Positions 1 through 9,500 of a stretch of DNA of 64,000 nt are shown here, in pieces; position 1 is the first letter of the stretch; each line of letters opens with the position of its first letter. The notes under the pieces are model-generated. The model saw only the letters and a list, made by a program, of their open reading frames with translations. It did no database searches and was not told the DNA's origin. The position numbers were made by a program, and so were the translations under genes. Source of the DNA: Candidatus Zipacnadia bacterium (GTDB taxonomy: Bacteria > Armatimonadota > Zipacnadia > Zipacnadales > UBA5352); the NCBI GenBank assembly GCA_029820295.1, contig JALGVA010000002.1, forward strand, positions 51,481 through 115,480, written 5' to 3'.

Positions 1-1598
1 TCGCCCACCACCGCGAAGATAAGGTACATCCGGCAGTCGGGCCAGCGCTCGATCCACTCGTCGAAGCTCGCGGTGTCCGGCGCCTCGATCACGTTCCCCG
101 CATCGTCAAAGTGGCCGGACCTGGTCCACGGCCCGCTCGCCCAGGGCGCGTTGACGTAGTGCTCCTGCAGGTAGGCCTCCAGCGCCTCGTAGTTGTCGAG
201 GGTGAGGCCGTAGCCGCGCTTGTTGTTGGTGTCGCTCCAACCGCCGACGAGCAGCGTCGTGCGGTCGGGGAAGCGCAGCGGGTAGATACGCAGGTTCAGC
301 GGTACCCGCGCCGAGAAGCCCGCCGCCGAGGACAACTCGACTGCGCCCTCGTGCAGGCCGGGCTCGATCTCCGGGCGGTTGATGGCGAGCCAGACCTGTC
401 GGGTCATCCCCCGCGGCACGTCGATGACCCAGGCGTCGCCGCTGCGCTCGGCCTCGGGCAGCGCGGCCGCCACCGAGGTGAACCAGCGCGTGCCCACGTG
501 CTCCACCTGATGGACCGAGATCCACTCGGGATTGCCGCCGCCGGGCAGGCCGGTGATGCGCAGGCGCAGGCGCCGGTCGCGATCGGACGCGTTCGTGATG
601 TTGAGCACATCCGCGCGGTACTCGTTGCTCATCATCGCGACCGCGAGCGCCGCCGGCTCATCCGTCACCGGCTCCTCGCATGGCGTCAGCGGCTCCCAGC
701 GGTGCTTGTGCCACAGGCGCAGCTCCGGCTGCCCCTGCGCGCGCCACACCTCCGCCTGCAGCCGGAAGATCGCCTCCTCGAGAGGCGTCATGGGCAGGAT
801 CGCGACGAAGCCCTCCATGTCGATGGGCGCCATCTGGGCGATCGCGGTCTCAAGATCATCGGCGCGCGCCTCGAAGTCGGTGCGCCGGTCGGCGGGCAGC
901 TCGGCGATGTCCTCGCGCACCGCGGCCAGGTCGCGCCGGAACTGCGTGGCGATCAGACCGGTGATGCGCACGTCGTCAAGGTAGGTCTGCACGTCGGTCA
1001 GGGGCTCGCCCTCGTACGCCCGGGCCAGCCACGCGTCATCGCCGCGGAAGACCTCGATCTCGTCGCAGACCGTGTAGGGACCCGCCGGCTCGATGGCCAG
1101 CATGAGGTAGCGACCGTGCGTCTGCATCGCGCCGGTGAAGATGGGCAGCACCGCGTACTCGCCGTACCGGGGCAGGGCGCGCTCGGCCAGGTGCATGGCG
1201 ATGAGGTCGCCGACCGCATGCCACGATTCGCCGTCGAGGCTCACGTAGAGGAGGATGCGGGCGGGCCAGTGCACATCGGCCACGCCTGCGGCGGTGTTGA
1301 ACGAGACGCCCCGGATGGGCAGATCCTGGCCCAGGTTGATAGTGATGTACTTCATGCTCATGCCCGTCCAGCCGACGGTGCTGAGCTGCGTCCAGAAGTA
1401 GCCCTCACTGTACTCGCCATCGGTGAGCTGGCTCGCATCGCCGTCGTCCGCGGTGTCGCGGTAGCGTGGCGGCGGCTGCATCGTGTAGGGCCTGCCCAGG
1501 GCGATGTTGTCGCCCGGGTCGGGCAGCGCCGGGTCGGCCTCGGCGATGGCGGCCAGGCAGATGCACGCGATGGCGAACTCAATCGGCAGGGAGCGCAT
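1..1598 (-). CDS. Secreted glycoside-hydrolase-like protein, C-terminus cut off by the window edge
   Basis: The reading frame is open from an ATG at 1598 to the window edge (532 codons), so the C-terminal part is missing. The start is chosen for an AGGAGG Shine-Dalgarno about 7 nt upstream. Residues 1-21 form a short signal peptide. Residues ~55-150 resemble an F5/8 type C (discoidin-like) galactose-binding fold: a hydrophobic strand pattern around ITINLGQDLPIRGVSFNT, then a second strand set ending in a 'YLMLAIEP'-like edge. From about residue 300 there is a beta-sandwich ending in RVPLNLRIYPLRFPDR, which in GH123/DUF4091-type proteins precedes the catalytic TIM barrel, and the barrel seems to start at LLVGGWSDTNNKRGYG just before the edge. 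The role as an exported glycosidase is inferred from this architecture. It is divergent from the aminotransferase gene at 1775. Confidence 0.8.
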   Translation of the reverse strand, partial: MRSLPIEFAIACICLAAIAEADPALPDPGDNIALGRPYTMQPPPRYRDTADDGDASQLTDGEYSEGYFWTQLSTVGWTGMSMKYITINLGQDLPIRGVSFNTAAGVADVHWPARILLYVSLDGESWHAVGDLIAMHLAERALPRYGEYAVLPIFTGAMQTHGRYLMLAIEPAGPYTVCDEIEVFRGDDAWLARAYEGEPLTDVQTYLDDVRITGLIATQFRRDLAAVREDIAELPADRRTDFEARADDLETAIAQMAPIDMEGFVAILPMTPLEEAIFRLQAEVWRAQGQPELRLWHKHRWEPLTPCEEPVTDEPAALAVAMMSNEYRADVLNITNASDRDRRLRLRITGLPGGGNPEWISVHQVEHVGTRWFTSVAAALPEAERSGDAWVIDVPRGMTRQVWLAINRPEIEPGLHEGAVELSSAAGFSARVPLNLRIYPLRFPDRTTLLVGGWSDTNNKRGYGLTLDNYEALEAYLQEHYVNAPWASGPWTRSGHFDDAGNVIEAPDTASFDEWIERWPDCRMYLIFAVVG

Positions 1599-1774
1599 GG
1601 CGTGTCCTCCTCACGGCCACGTCGGCCGCGCGGACAGATTGTCCGCACGCAGGCAGATTCCCTCCCGCGCCGCGCCGGAGGACATCGCGCCCGCGCCGAC
1701 GAAGCAGTCGGCGCAGGCGAACTGCTCGGCAGCATGTCGCACCATCCCGAACGTACACACTCCGGAGGTCTGAC
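1599..1774. promoter_or_regulatory. Divergent intergenic region between the left-edge glycosidase and the aminotransferase operon
   Basis: This 176-bp spacer separates two divergently transcribed genes, so promoters for both directions should lie here. It carries an AGGAGG ribosome site on the minus strand next to 1598 and GGAGGT at 1764-1769 on the plus strand. I cannot name convincing -35/-10 boxes in it. Confidence 0.4.
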
Positions 1775-3055
1775 ATGAGTGAGCTGGCCCTGCTGGGAGG
1801 ACAGCCGGCCGTCACCAGCCCGCCGCGCGAGCGGTGGGTGCAGGTGAATGACGAAGTCAAGAGCGCCGTCATGGGTCTGCTCGATCAGGGCATCATCACC
1901 ATCTCCGGCCCGACCGGCGTGATCGGCGAGTTCGAGGCGGAGTTCGCGGCCATGACCGGCAGCCGTTACGCGCTGGCGATGAACAGCGGCACGGCCACGC
2001 TGCACAGCGCCTACTTCGCGGTGGGCGTGGGCCCCGGTGACGAGGTGCTGGTGCCCAGCTATACCTGGCACGCCAGTGCCACGCCGGTCATCCACTGCGG
2101 CGCGACGCCGGTGTTCTGCGACATCCGCCCCGAGTCGCTGACCATCGATCCCGACGATGTCGAGCGACGCATCACCGAGCGCACGAAGGCGCTGTGCGTG
2201 GTGCACGTGTTCGGCAATGTCTGCGACATGGACCGGCTGTGCGAGATCGCGGAGCGGCACGACATCGCGCTCATCGAGGACGCCAGCCACGCCCACGGGG
2301 CGCTGTGGCGGGGCCGGCCGGTGGGCAGCTTCGGCCGCGTCGGCTGCTTCAGCCTGCAGGGCAGCAAGGCGGTCAGCGGCGGGGAGGCGGGCGTCGCGGT
2401 CACCGACGACCCGGTGCTGCTGGACCGCATGATCCTGCTGGGGCACTTCGGCCGCCCGCGCGTCGGGGCGGTGGAGGTGGTGAACGAGATCGGCGACATG
2501 AGCCTGGGCATCAAGTACCGCGCGCACCCGTGGGCCATCGCCATGGCCCTCGTTGGCCTGCGGCGGCTGCCGGAGCTGAACAGGCTGCGCACCGCCAACT
2601 ACGATTTCCTCAACGACGAGCTGCGCGACTGCCCCGGCCTGGAGGTCATCGACGCGCTGCCGGGGGCCACGCGCGGGGCGTACCTGGAGTACAAGTTCAA
2701 GCTCTCCGCCGACGCCGTGCGGGTGGCGAACCGCGAGCGTATCGTGGAGGCGATGGCGGCCGAGGGGGCGCCGGTGACCGCCGACCGCTACTCGGACCTC
2801 AACTTCACCTACGGGCTGCTGCACGCCGCGCCGCTGTTCACCAGCGTGAACCGCCGGGAGCTGGGCGGCTGCTTCTACGACCCGGCACGGACCGAGACCC
2901 CGCCGCGGCCGTCCCTGCCGGTCGCGGAGTCGCTCAACCGGCGCCTGATCTCGCTGCCTGGCTTCACCGACGTGGAGCGCGAGTCCCTGGCCGAGGTCGC
3001 GGCGGCGATGCGCAAGGTCATGACGCACCTCGACGAGCTGGCCCGGGAGGCGTAG
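1775..3055 (+). CDS. DegT/DnrJ/EryC1/StrS family PLP-dependent aminotransferase
   Basis: 426 aa, the usual size for sugar aminotransferases of the DegT/StrS family, which move an amino group from glutamate to a keto-sugar nucleotide. The ATG at 1775 has GGAGGT 5 nt upstream. The fold-type I PLP features are visible: the SGTATLHSAY phosphate-binding turn (residues ~71-80), IEDASHAHGA with Asp169 facing the pyridine nitrogen, and the Schiff-base Lys198 in SLQGSKAVSGGEAG. It has no signal peptide, so it is cytoplasmic. It is first in an operon with two secreted glycosidases (20-nt and 4-nt gaps), an unusual setting. The StrS-like enzymes best known from antibiotic or O-antigen sugar pathways normally sit next to nucleotide-sugar genes, which are absent. 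Family assignment is firm; the substrate is unknown. Confidence 0.93.
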   Translation: MSELALLGGQPAVTSPPRERWVQVNDEVKSAVMGLLDQGIITISGPTGVIGEFEAEFAAMTGSRYALAMNSGTATLHSAYFAVGVGPGDEVLVPSYTWHASATPVIHCGATPVFCDIRPESLTIDPDDVERRITERTKALCVVHVFGNVCDMDRLCEIAERHDIALIEDASHAHGALWRGRPVGSFGRVGCFSLQGSKAVSGGEAGVAVTDDPVLLDRMILLGHFGRPRVGAVEVVNEIGDMSLGIKYRAHPWAIAMALVGLRRLPELNRLRTANYDFLNDELRDCPGLEVIDALPGATRGAYLEYKFKLSADAVRVANRERIVEAMAAEGAPVTADRYSDLNFTYGLLHAAPLFTSVNRRELGGCFYDPARTETPPRPSLPVAESLNRRLISLPGFTDVERESLAEVAAAMRKVMTHLDELAREA

Positions 3056-3075
3056 ACGAAGCAGAGGTGACCGTG

Positions 3076-6000
3076 ATGGTCGCGCTGGTCAGTGTGCTGA
3101 TCGTGCTGGTGTGCACCTCGGTGGCGGGGGCGGCGCCGTCGATGACCGACGAGATCGCGCCCGGCATCTACATGGCCCATGATGATACCGGCCGGGCCTG
3201 GGGCGGCTGGACCATGGGCGTCACGCACATGAACGAGCCGACCTACCAGGCCAGGAAGGTCCTCGACCTGAGCGACCTGCCTGAGGACGTGTGGGCGCAG
3301 GTGCGCGAGGTGCGGCTGTCCGCGTTCATGATGGTGTACGACTACTCGCCGCATGCCAACCCGCCGGTCAATGGCCTCAACGAGCAGTTCGAGGTCGTGG
3401 TCAACGGGACGGTGCACACCTACCCGACCAGCGGCGGGATGCCTCAGTACCGCGACGGGGCTCTCAACATCCCCGACTGGTACGACTTCGCGCTCCCGAA
3501 GGACGAGTTCGTGCGCGGCCCCAACGAGATCATCTTCCGCAAGGCGCCCAGTGAGGGCAACGATGACTACCTCTACATCGGCATCGACGCCATCGCGCCG
3601 CGCGGCAACAGCTCGGTGACCTTTGACGGGGAGACCTGGACGCAGGAGAAGCTGACCGTGCCCGGCGGCAACGGCGAGTACATGGTGCGCCTCTACCTGA
3701 TCACCGCCGACACGAGCTTCACCGCAACCTGGAACGCGGTGACCGGCGAGCTGAGCGACCCCGCCGGGCTGATCCTCTACGCCGGGGGGCACGGCGCCGA
3801 GGACGGGGCGCTGGCGGCGGGTCAGAACGCGCGCGTCGAGTGGCGGCCGGGAGCGCTGGACCGGCTCGAGCCCGCCACCGTCACGGTCGAGGCCGAGGGC
3901 CCGCTGCAGCTCGCGTGGCTCGACGAGGATGGCGCGCCCGGTGAGGCAGTGGCCGGGCCGACCACCGAGCTGCCCGCGAACCGCACCGACAGCGTCTCGG
4001 GCGTCGTGGTGACGGCCGGCGAGGGCGGGGCGCGGCTGAGCCGCATCACGGTCGAGGGCGCACTGAGCTACCACCCGCAGCCCGAGCCGATCGACATGGC
4101 GCCCGTCGTCGCGACTCCTCCTCCACCCGCGCCTCGGCGCCCGCCCACCTGCGCGATGACCGACCGTGCCGCCACGCTCAGCAACGGCACCATCCGCGCG
4201 CGCTTCGAGTTCGGCGAGCGCGTGCGCCTGGCCTCGCTCTACCACCGGCTGGCGGGCGTGGAGATGGCCCGCGTGCCAGAGGAGATCGCGCTGTTCGTGG
4301 TCGAGATCGGCGATCAGCGATACGCGGGCAGCAGCAACTTCACGCTCGCGAGGGTCGAGGCGGTCGAGGGCGGCTTCACCGCGACGCTCGAGCTGGCTGA
4401 TCCCGGCCTGCGCGCGGAGCTGACCGCGACCATCGACGAGGAGGGTCTGCGACTGGGGCTCGACGTCGTCAACGGCGGCGATGAGCCGGTCGACTTCAAG
4501 CTGGCCTTCCCGCATCTGTCGGGGCTCGCGGTGTCGGCCGATCCGGCTGATGACTACTACTACTTCCCCTACGGCGGCGGCATCATCGCCGACCGGCCGG
4601 CGATCCTTCGAGCGGGCTATGGCGATCACCAGGCCCTCTACCAGCTCATCGACCTGTACTCGCCCGCGGCCGGCTGCGGGCTGTCCCTGCGCATCGATGA
4701 CGATGAGGGCTGGCACAAGAACATGGCCCTGCGCAAGCACCTGCCGGGCCGGGCCGAGTCGGCGCCACACCAGCTCATCGCGCGGGTGCGCCCGGAGTAC
4801 CAGTGGACCGAGGTGTCTCTGGCGCCCGTCGATGGCACGGGCATGGCCGCCGAGTACCTGCGCCGCACGCGCGCGCCGGGGGCCTCGTTCGCACCCGAGC
4901 CCGCGGTGCTGGCGGCCCACCCGGGCGACTGGCACGTCGCCATGCAGCGCTATGCCGACTGGGCGCACCGTGTCTGGCAGTGGCGGCCCTACCCGTCCCG
5001 CCTTCATGATGTGCGCAACATGATGCCCGCCGGCTGGGGGCAGGGGGTCCTGTTCCGCGACGGCGCCTATCGCACCGATTTCGTCACGCCGCGCACCGAT
5101 TCGCTGGAGCTGATGAGCTGGTGGGAGTGGTCGGAGCTGGGACCCTTCGGCACACCCATGGACCGGCTCAGCGACGTCATGACCGAGGCGCAGATCGAGC
5201 GCTGGAAGCCGTACTTCGTCGAGGACCCGGTCACCGGCGAGATGATGTGGAACAACCAGCCGGGCGACTACCGCGGCTACAACGAGCGCTTCGGCGGCCT
5301 GCCCGCCTTCCGGCAGGCGATCCAGACCTATCGCGACATGGGCGTCAAGCTGGTCACGCTCTACACCGACCCCTTCCGGCTCGACCAGAACTGCGAGACC
5401 GGCCGGGAGCACGGTGAGGAGTGGGGCGTGGTGGGCGTGGATGGCGAGAAGCTGAAGAACTACCTGGTCTGGAACCCCTGTCATGATCTGCCGGCGGTGC
5501 GCGAGTGGATCGCGCGCGAGCTGGCGCGAGTGATGCGCGAGACCGGCGCCGATGGCATCCGGCTGGACGAGTACGGCCACGCCGGTTGGGCCTGCTACGA
5601 TGAGACGCACCGGCACACCTACGCGGAGTTCGGTATCACGCAGTGGCAGAAGGCCGTTGCCGAAGCCACGCGCATGATCCACGAGGCCATGGACCAGGTG
5701 CGGCCGGACCTGGTCCTCACGACCGAGCACCCCGGCTACGACTATCTGATGCAGTACCTCGAGGGCTGCATCACCTACGACCTGACCGTGCTGTCCTCGC
5801 CCATGCGGCCGCTGGAGTGCAACACCCAACGCTTCTACTTCCCGGAGTGCAAGCCCTACGAACTCGACCATCGCAGCGCCGATGTGCGCGATGTGAAGAA
5901 GTTCTGGAACGCGGTCGAGTCGTTCGAGCGCTACTGGCCGCCGAACTTCCGTGCCATCCTGAACGAGAACCAGGAAATGTACTGGCTGGGCGAGGCCTGG

Positions 6001-6504
6001 CCGCTGCTGGTCACTCCCGGCAACGCGCAGTATGTCTACGTCAACCGCTTCTCGGGCGACGGCAAGACGTTCTACCACCTCTACAACGCCACCGGCCATA
6101 CCTTCGAAGGCGAGGCGCTGGCGGTCGAGCTGGCGGCGGGTGAGCACCTCTTCGACATGCTCGCATGCACCGAGGTCGAGCCCATCGCGCGCGCGGACGG
6201 GCTTGCGGGAGTGCGCCTCTACCTGGCGCGCGACGATGTGGGCTGCGTCGCGCAGCTCACGCGGCGGCTGACCGTGACGCATGCCCGCGATGCGCTGCAG
6301 GTGCAGGTCGAACTGCCCGAGGGCGAGTGCGCCCTGGTGGTCGCCAACACCGACGGTGAGGTGCAGGCGTCGCAGGCCGCGCAGGAGGGGGCGAACACCA
6401 TCGACCTGTCGGGCCTGCCGGAGGACGCGCGGCCGGCGTGCGTGAAGCTGCTGCGCGACGGCCAGCTCGTGGACATCGCCGCGCTGCCGGGCCAGGGAGG
6501 CTGA
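3076..6504 (+). CDS. Secreted DUF6259-like (alpha-galactosidase-superfamily-like) glycoside hydrolase
   Basis: 1142 aa. Start ATG 3076 with AGAGGTG just upstream; a GTG three bases earlier is in frame and possible. Residues 1-21 are a signal peptide. Residues ~30-200 look like a galactose-binding beta-sandwich. A Pro-rich linker near 340-360 leads into a beta-supersandwich (~365-600) and a TIM barrel (~650-1010). The barrel holds the strand GADGIRLDEYGHAGW with Asp831 and Glu832, and a following strand LVLTTEHPGYDYL, in the arrangement of nucleophile and acid strands in the GH36/DUF6259 group. A C-terminal beta-domain closes the protein. It probably removes terminal sugars from an exported or cell-surface-bound glycan; the exact bond cannot be told. 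It sits between the aminotransferase and the GH2 gene in one operon. Confidence 0.75.
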   Translation: MVALVSVLIVLVCTSVAGAAPSMTDEIAPGIYMAHDDTGRAWGGWTMGVTHMNEPTYQARKVLDLSDLPEDVWAQVREVRLSAFMMVYDYSPHANPPVNGLNEQFEVVVNGTVHTYPTSGGMPQYRDGALNIPDWYDFALPKDEFVRGPNEIIFRKAPSEGNDDYLYIGIDAIAPRGNSSVTFDGETWTQEKLTVPGGNGEYMVRLYLITADTSFTATWNAVTGELSDPAGLILYAGGHGAEDGALAAGQNARVEWRPGALDRLEPATVTVEAEGPLQLAWLDEDGAPGEAVAGPTTELPANRTDSVSGVVVTAGEGGARLSRITVEGALSYHPQPEPIDMAPVVATPPPPAPRRPPTCAMTDRAATLSNGTIRARFEFGERVRLASLYHRLAGVEMARVPEEIALFVVEIGDQRYAGSSNFTLARVEAVEGGFTATLELADPGLRAELTATIDEEGLRLGLDVVNGGDEPVDFKLAFPHLSGLAVSADPADDYYYFPYGGGIIADRPAILRAGYGDHQALYQLIDLYSPAAGCGLSLRIDDDEGWHKNMALRKHLPGRAESAPHQLIARVRPEYQWTEVSLAPVDGTGMAAEYLRRTRAPGASFAPEPAVLAAHPGDWHVAMQRYADWAHRVWQWRPYPSRLHDVRNMMPAGWGQGVLFRDGAYRTDFVTPRTDSLELMSWWEWSELGPFGTPMDRLSDVMTEAQIERWKPYFVEDPVTGEMMWNNQPGDYRGYNERFGGLPAFRQAIQTYRDMGVKLVTLYTDPFRLDQNCETGREHGEEWGVVGVDGEKLKNYLVWNPCHDLPAVREWIARELARVMRETGADGIRLDEYGHAGWACYDETHRHTYAEFGITQWQKAVAEATRMIHEAMDQVRPDLVLTTEHPGYDYLMQYLEGCITYDLTVLSSPMRPLECNTQRFYFPECKPYELDHRSADVRDVKKFWNAVESFERYWPPNFRAILNENQEMYWLGEAWPLLVTPGNAQYVYVNRFSGDGKTFYHLYNATGHTFEGEALAVELAAGEHLFDMLACTEVEPIARADGLAGVRLYLARDDVGCVAQLTRRLTVTHARDALQVQVELPEGECALVVANTDGEVQASQAAQEGANTIDLSGLPEDARPACVKLLRDGQLVDIAALPGQGG

Positions 6505-6508
6505 GACG

Positions 6509-9500
6509 ATGCGCAGGGCCGTGCCGAGCACCCTCATCACGTGCTCGCTGCTAATCTCCTGGACGTGCGGCGCCGCGGAGATCGACATCTCGGCGGCGCC
6601 GCAGCCCACCGCAGACACCACCTTCCTGCTCGATTTCGAGCAGCCCGACCTGGCCCCGGTGGTGGCCGCCGGGGAGGGGGGGCCGCCTGCCGGGCAGGTC
6701 GAGGTCGCCGAGGGACACCGGGGCGTCGGCGCCGACTTCACCGGGTCGCGAGCGCTGGAGTACCCCGCGCGCGGCAACATCGACCTCAACCAGGGGACGC
6801 TTGAGCTGTGGATCAACACCCATTGGGGCTCGCGCGGCCGCACGCGGTCGCACTACCTGGTCTCCCACCCGCTCGACTGGGGTATCCCCGGCCACATGCG
6901 CCTGTGGTACTGGGCCCCCAGCGAGACCTGGGGCGTGCTGCGCTTCGACTACCACGCGGTCAGCTCGGCCGGCGACGGCTACATCTTCGCGGCGTGGCCC
7001 GGCGATGGCTGGCACCACATCGCCGCCCGCTGGCATAGCCGTGATGGCATCGCGCTCTACATCGATGGCGTGAAGGTGGCGGAGAAGCGCGGGACCTGGG
7101 AGCCACTGCCGCCCGCCGGGGGCCTGCTGACCTTCAGCAACGCGGACAACCCGGCCGACGCCGTCATCGACGATGTGCGCATCCGCAGCACGCCCTCGTA
7201 CGCGCCAGACGAGCCGGCGCTGGTGCTGGACGTGGGTGACGCCGCGATGCTTCAGGCCGACGCGGGCGCGGTCCCGGTGCGTGTGATGAACCGGCGTGAG
7301 GAGCCCGCGACGGGCGCCCTGACGGTCGCCGTGCGCGACTACTTCGGCGAGCGCGTGGCCGAGACTGTCCAGCGGCTCGAGCTTCCCGGCTTCTCCGAGC
7401 GCGTGCTCGACGTCGAGTTCCCGGTCACGCGCCCGAGCCGCTACTTCGTGGCGCAGGTATCGCTGCGCGACGGCGCCGGGGAGGCGATCGTCGAGCGCGA
7501 GGACATCGTGACGGTCAGCGCGCTCAGCGGGCCGCGCAAGGCCATCTGCCTCGACGGCGAGTGGGAGCAGGCCGACGGCGTGTGGGGCGAGTTCACTCCG
7601 CCCGCGGACGGGTGGTCGCCGGTCGTCCTGCCGCGCAAGGAGCCCAGCTTCCCGACGCACCTGCGCTGGTACCGGCGGAGCTTCGAGGTGCCCGCAGAGA
7701 TGGGCGAGCGCGTGCGGCTGGTGCCGCGGCATGTCAAGCAGCGGGCGCGCTGGTGGGTGAACGGCATCGAGGTCGGCGACAGCGAGTACGCCTACGTGCC
7801 CTACAGCTTCGATATCACCGACGCGATCCGCCCGGGCGAGCGCAACGAGATCCTGGTGGCGGTGATGGACTGGGTCGAGTGCGCCCGTCCCGACCTGCAG
7901 GCGCATCTGGCGACCACGCACCCGGGCGACCGCGGTGGCGTCGAGGGCTGGCCCTTTATCAAGCCGTGCGGCGGCGAGGTGCTGCCGGCGGGCATCATCG
8001 AGAGCGTCTGGGTTTACGGCCACGGCGGCGTGTGGGCCTCGGACGTGGCGGTGGTAACCTCGACCCGCAACAGGACCATGACCGTGCGCGGGGTCGTGCA
8101 CAATGACTCCGGCCGGCAGCGGCAGTGCACCGTCGGTAACGTCGTGTTCGACGGAGCGGAGCAGCCGCTGGCGTTACCCGAGTGGGCCGGCAATCTTCCG
8201 GGGGGACAGAGCCGGCGGTTCGAGGTCACGGCACAGTGGGATCAGCCCCGCCTGTGGTGGCCGGACGATCCGCACCTGTACCGTCTGCAGACGGATGTGC
8301 AGGTCGGTGACGCGCTTGAGGACTCAGTCAGCACGCGCTTCGGCTTCCGCGAGTTCCGGCCCGAGGGCGACGTGTTCATGCTCAACGAGGTGCCCATGCA
8401 CCTGTTCGCGGCGGCGTCATGGCCGAACACGGTGCCCATGGGCTGGCCGGGCCGGGTCAGCGACCGGTGGGACGCCACGCGCGTGCTCTTCGAGTCGCTG
8501 CGCGAGGCCGGCCACGATATCTTCCGCGCCCACACCGAGCCGTGGAGCGACCTGCTGGCCGACCTGTGCGACGAGACCGGCATGATGCTGGTGACCGAGG
8601 GCGTGATGAGCTCGATCCCCGGCAAGTACAACTGGAGCCACCCGGACCTCATGCCCAACATGGAGGCGTTCTACCGCCTGTGGCCGCGCCGGGAGATGAA
8701 CCATCCCGCACTGGTGATCCGCAGCATCGAGAACGAGGTCGGTTACCTGCTGCAGGAGCGCATCATGGGCGACCAGGAGACCATCGCGCGCGTGCGCGAC
8801 GGCTTCGTCGAGTGCGGCCGCATCGTGCACGAGGCCGACCCGTCCCGGCCCATCATGTACGAGGGCAGCGGCCCCGTGTTCTACGACGTGGCCGACATCT
8901 ACAACAACCACTATCCGGGCGACGAGTACCGCTGGGCCTGGTACCCCAACGCCTCCTGGTGGCCGGGCCGGCAGATGGACATCTACTTCACCAGGGACTG
9001 GATGTGGGACCGGCGCAAGCCGCTCTACATGGGCGAGTGGGGCTGGTTCCCCGGCGGGCAGGACCAGTTCGCGGCCTACATGGGCCCGGCGGTCTACCGC
9101 CCGGGCGTGACGCTGGGCCTCGCCAAGTCGGTGCTGTGGGAGATGGGCATCGCGGGCATGCGCTACTACGGCGTCTCGGCCAACTGCCCCTGGAACGCGC
9201 TCGAGGGCACGCGCTTCGAGCGCTTCACCACCGACCGCCCTCGGCACCGCGTCGTGCGTGAGGGCTTCGCCAAGCTGAAGGTCGCCATCCGCGAGCGCGG
9301 CAGCGTCTACTTCGTGGGCGACGACGTCACGCGGACGGTGTCGGCGTACAATGACACGCTGCAGGTTCAGGACTTCTCGGTGCGCTGGCGCCTGCTGGTC
9401 GATGGCGCTGTGACCGACGCGGGCGAGTGGTCGGCGACCGTGCCGCCCGCAGGGACGACCCGCCGGGTCATCGTCGCCGACGTGCCGCGCGATCTCGACG

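Noticed and set aside
111-1778. A long plus-strand frame at the left edge running up to the aminotransferase
   Set aside because: It is opposite a minus-strand gene with signal peptide, AGGAGG and recognisable domains; the plus translation has none.
2875-6843. A 1322-codon open frame on the minus strand opposite the DUF6259-like and aminotransferase genes
   Set aside because: Its translation is His/Arg/Gly/Ala-rich with no domain, ribosome site or signal peptide; it is the codon-bias mirror of the real plus-strand genes in GC-rich DNA.
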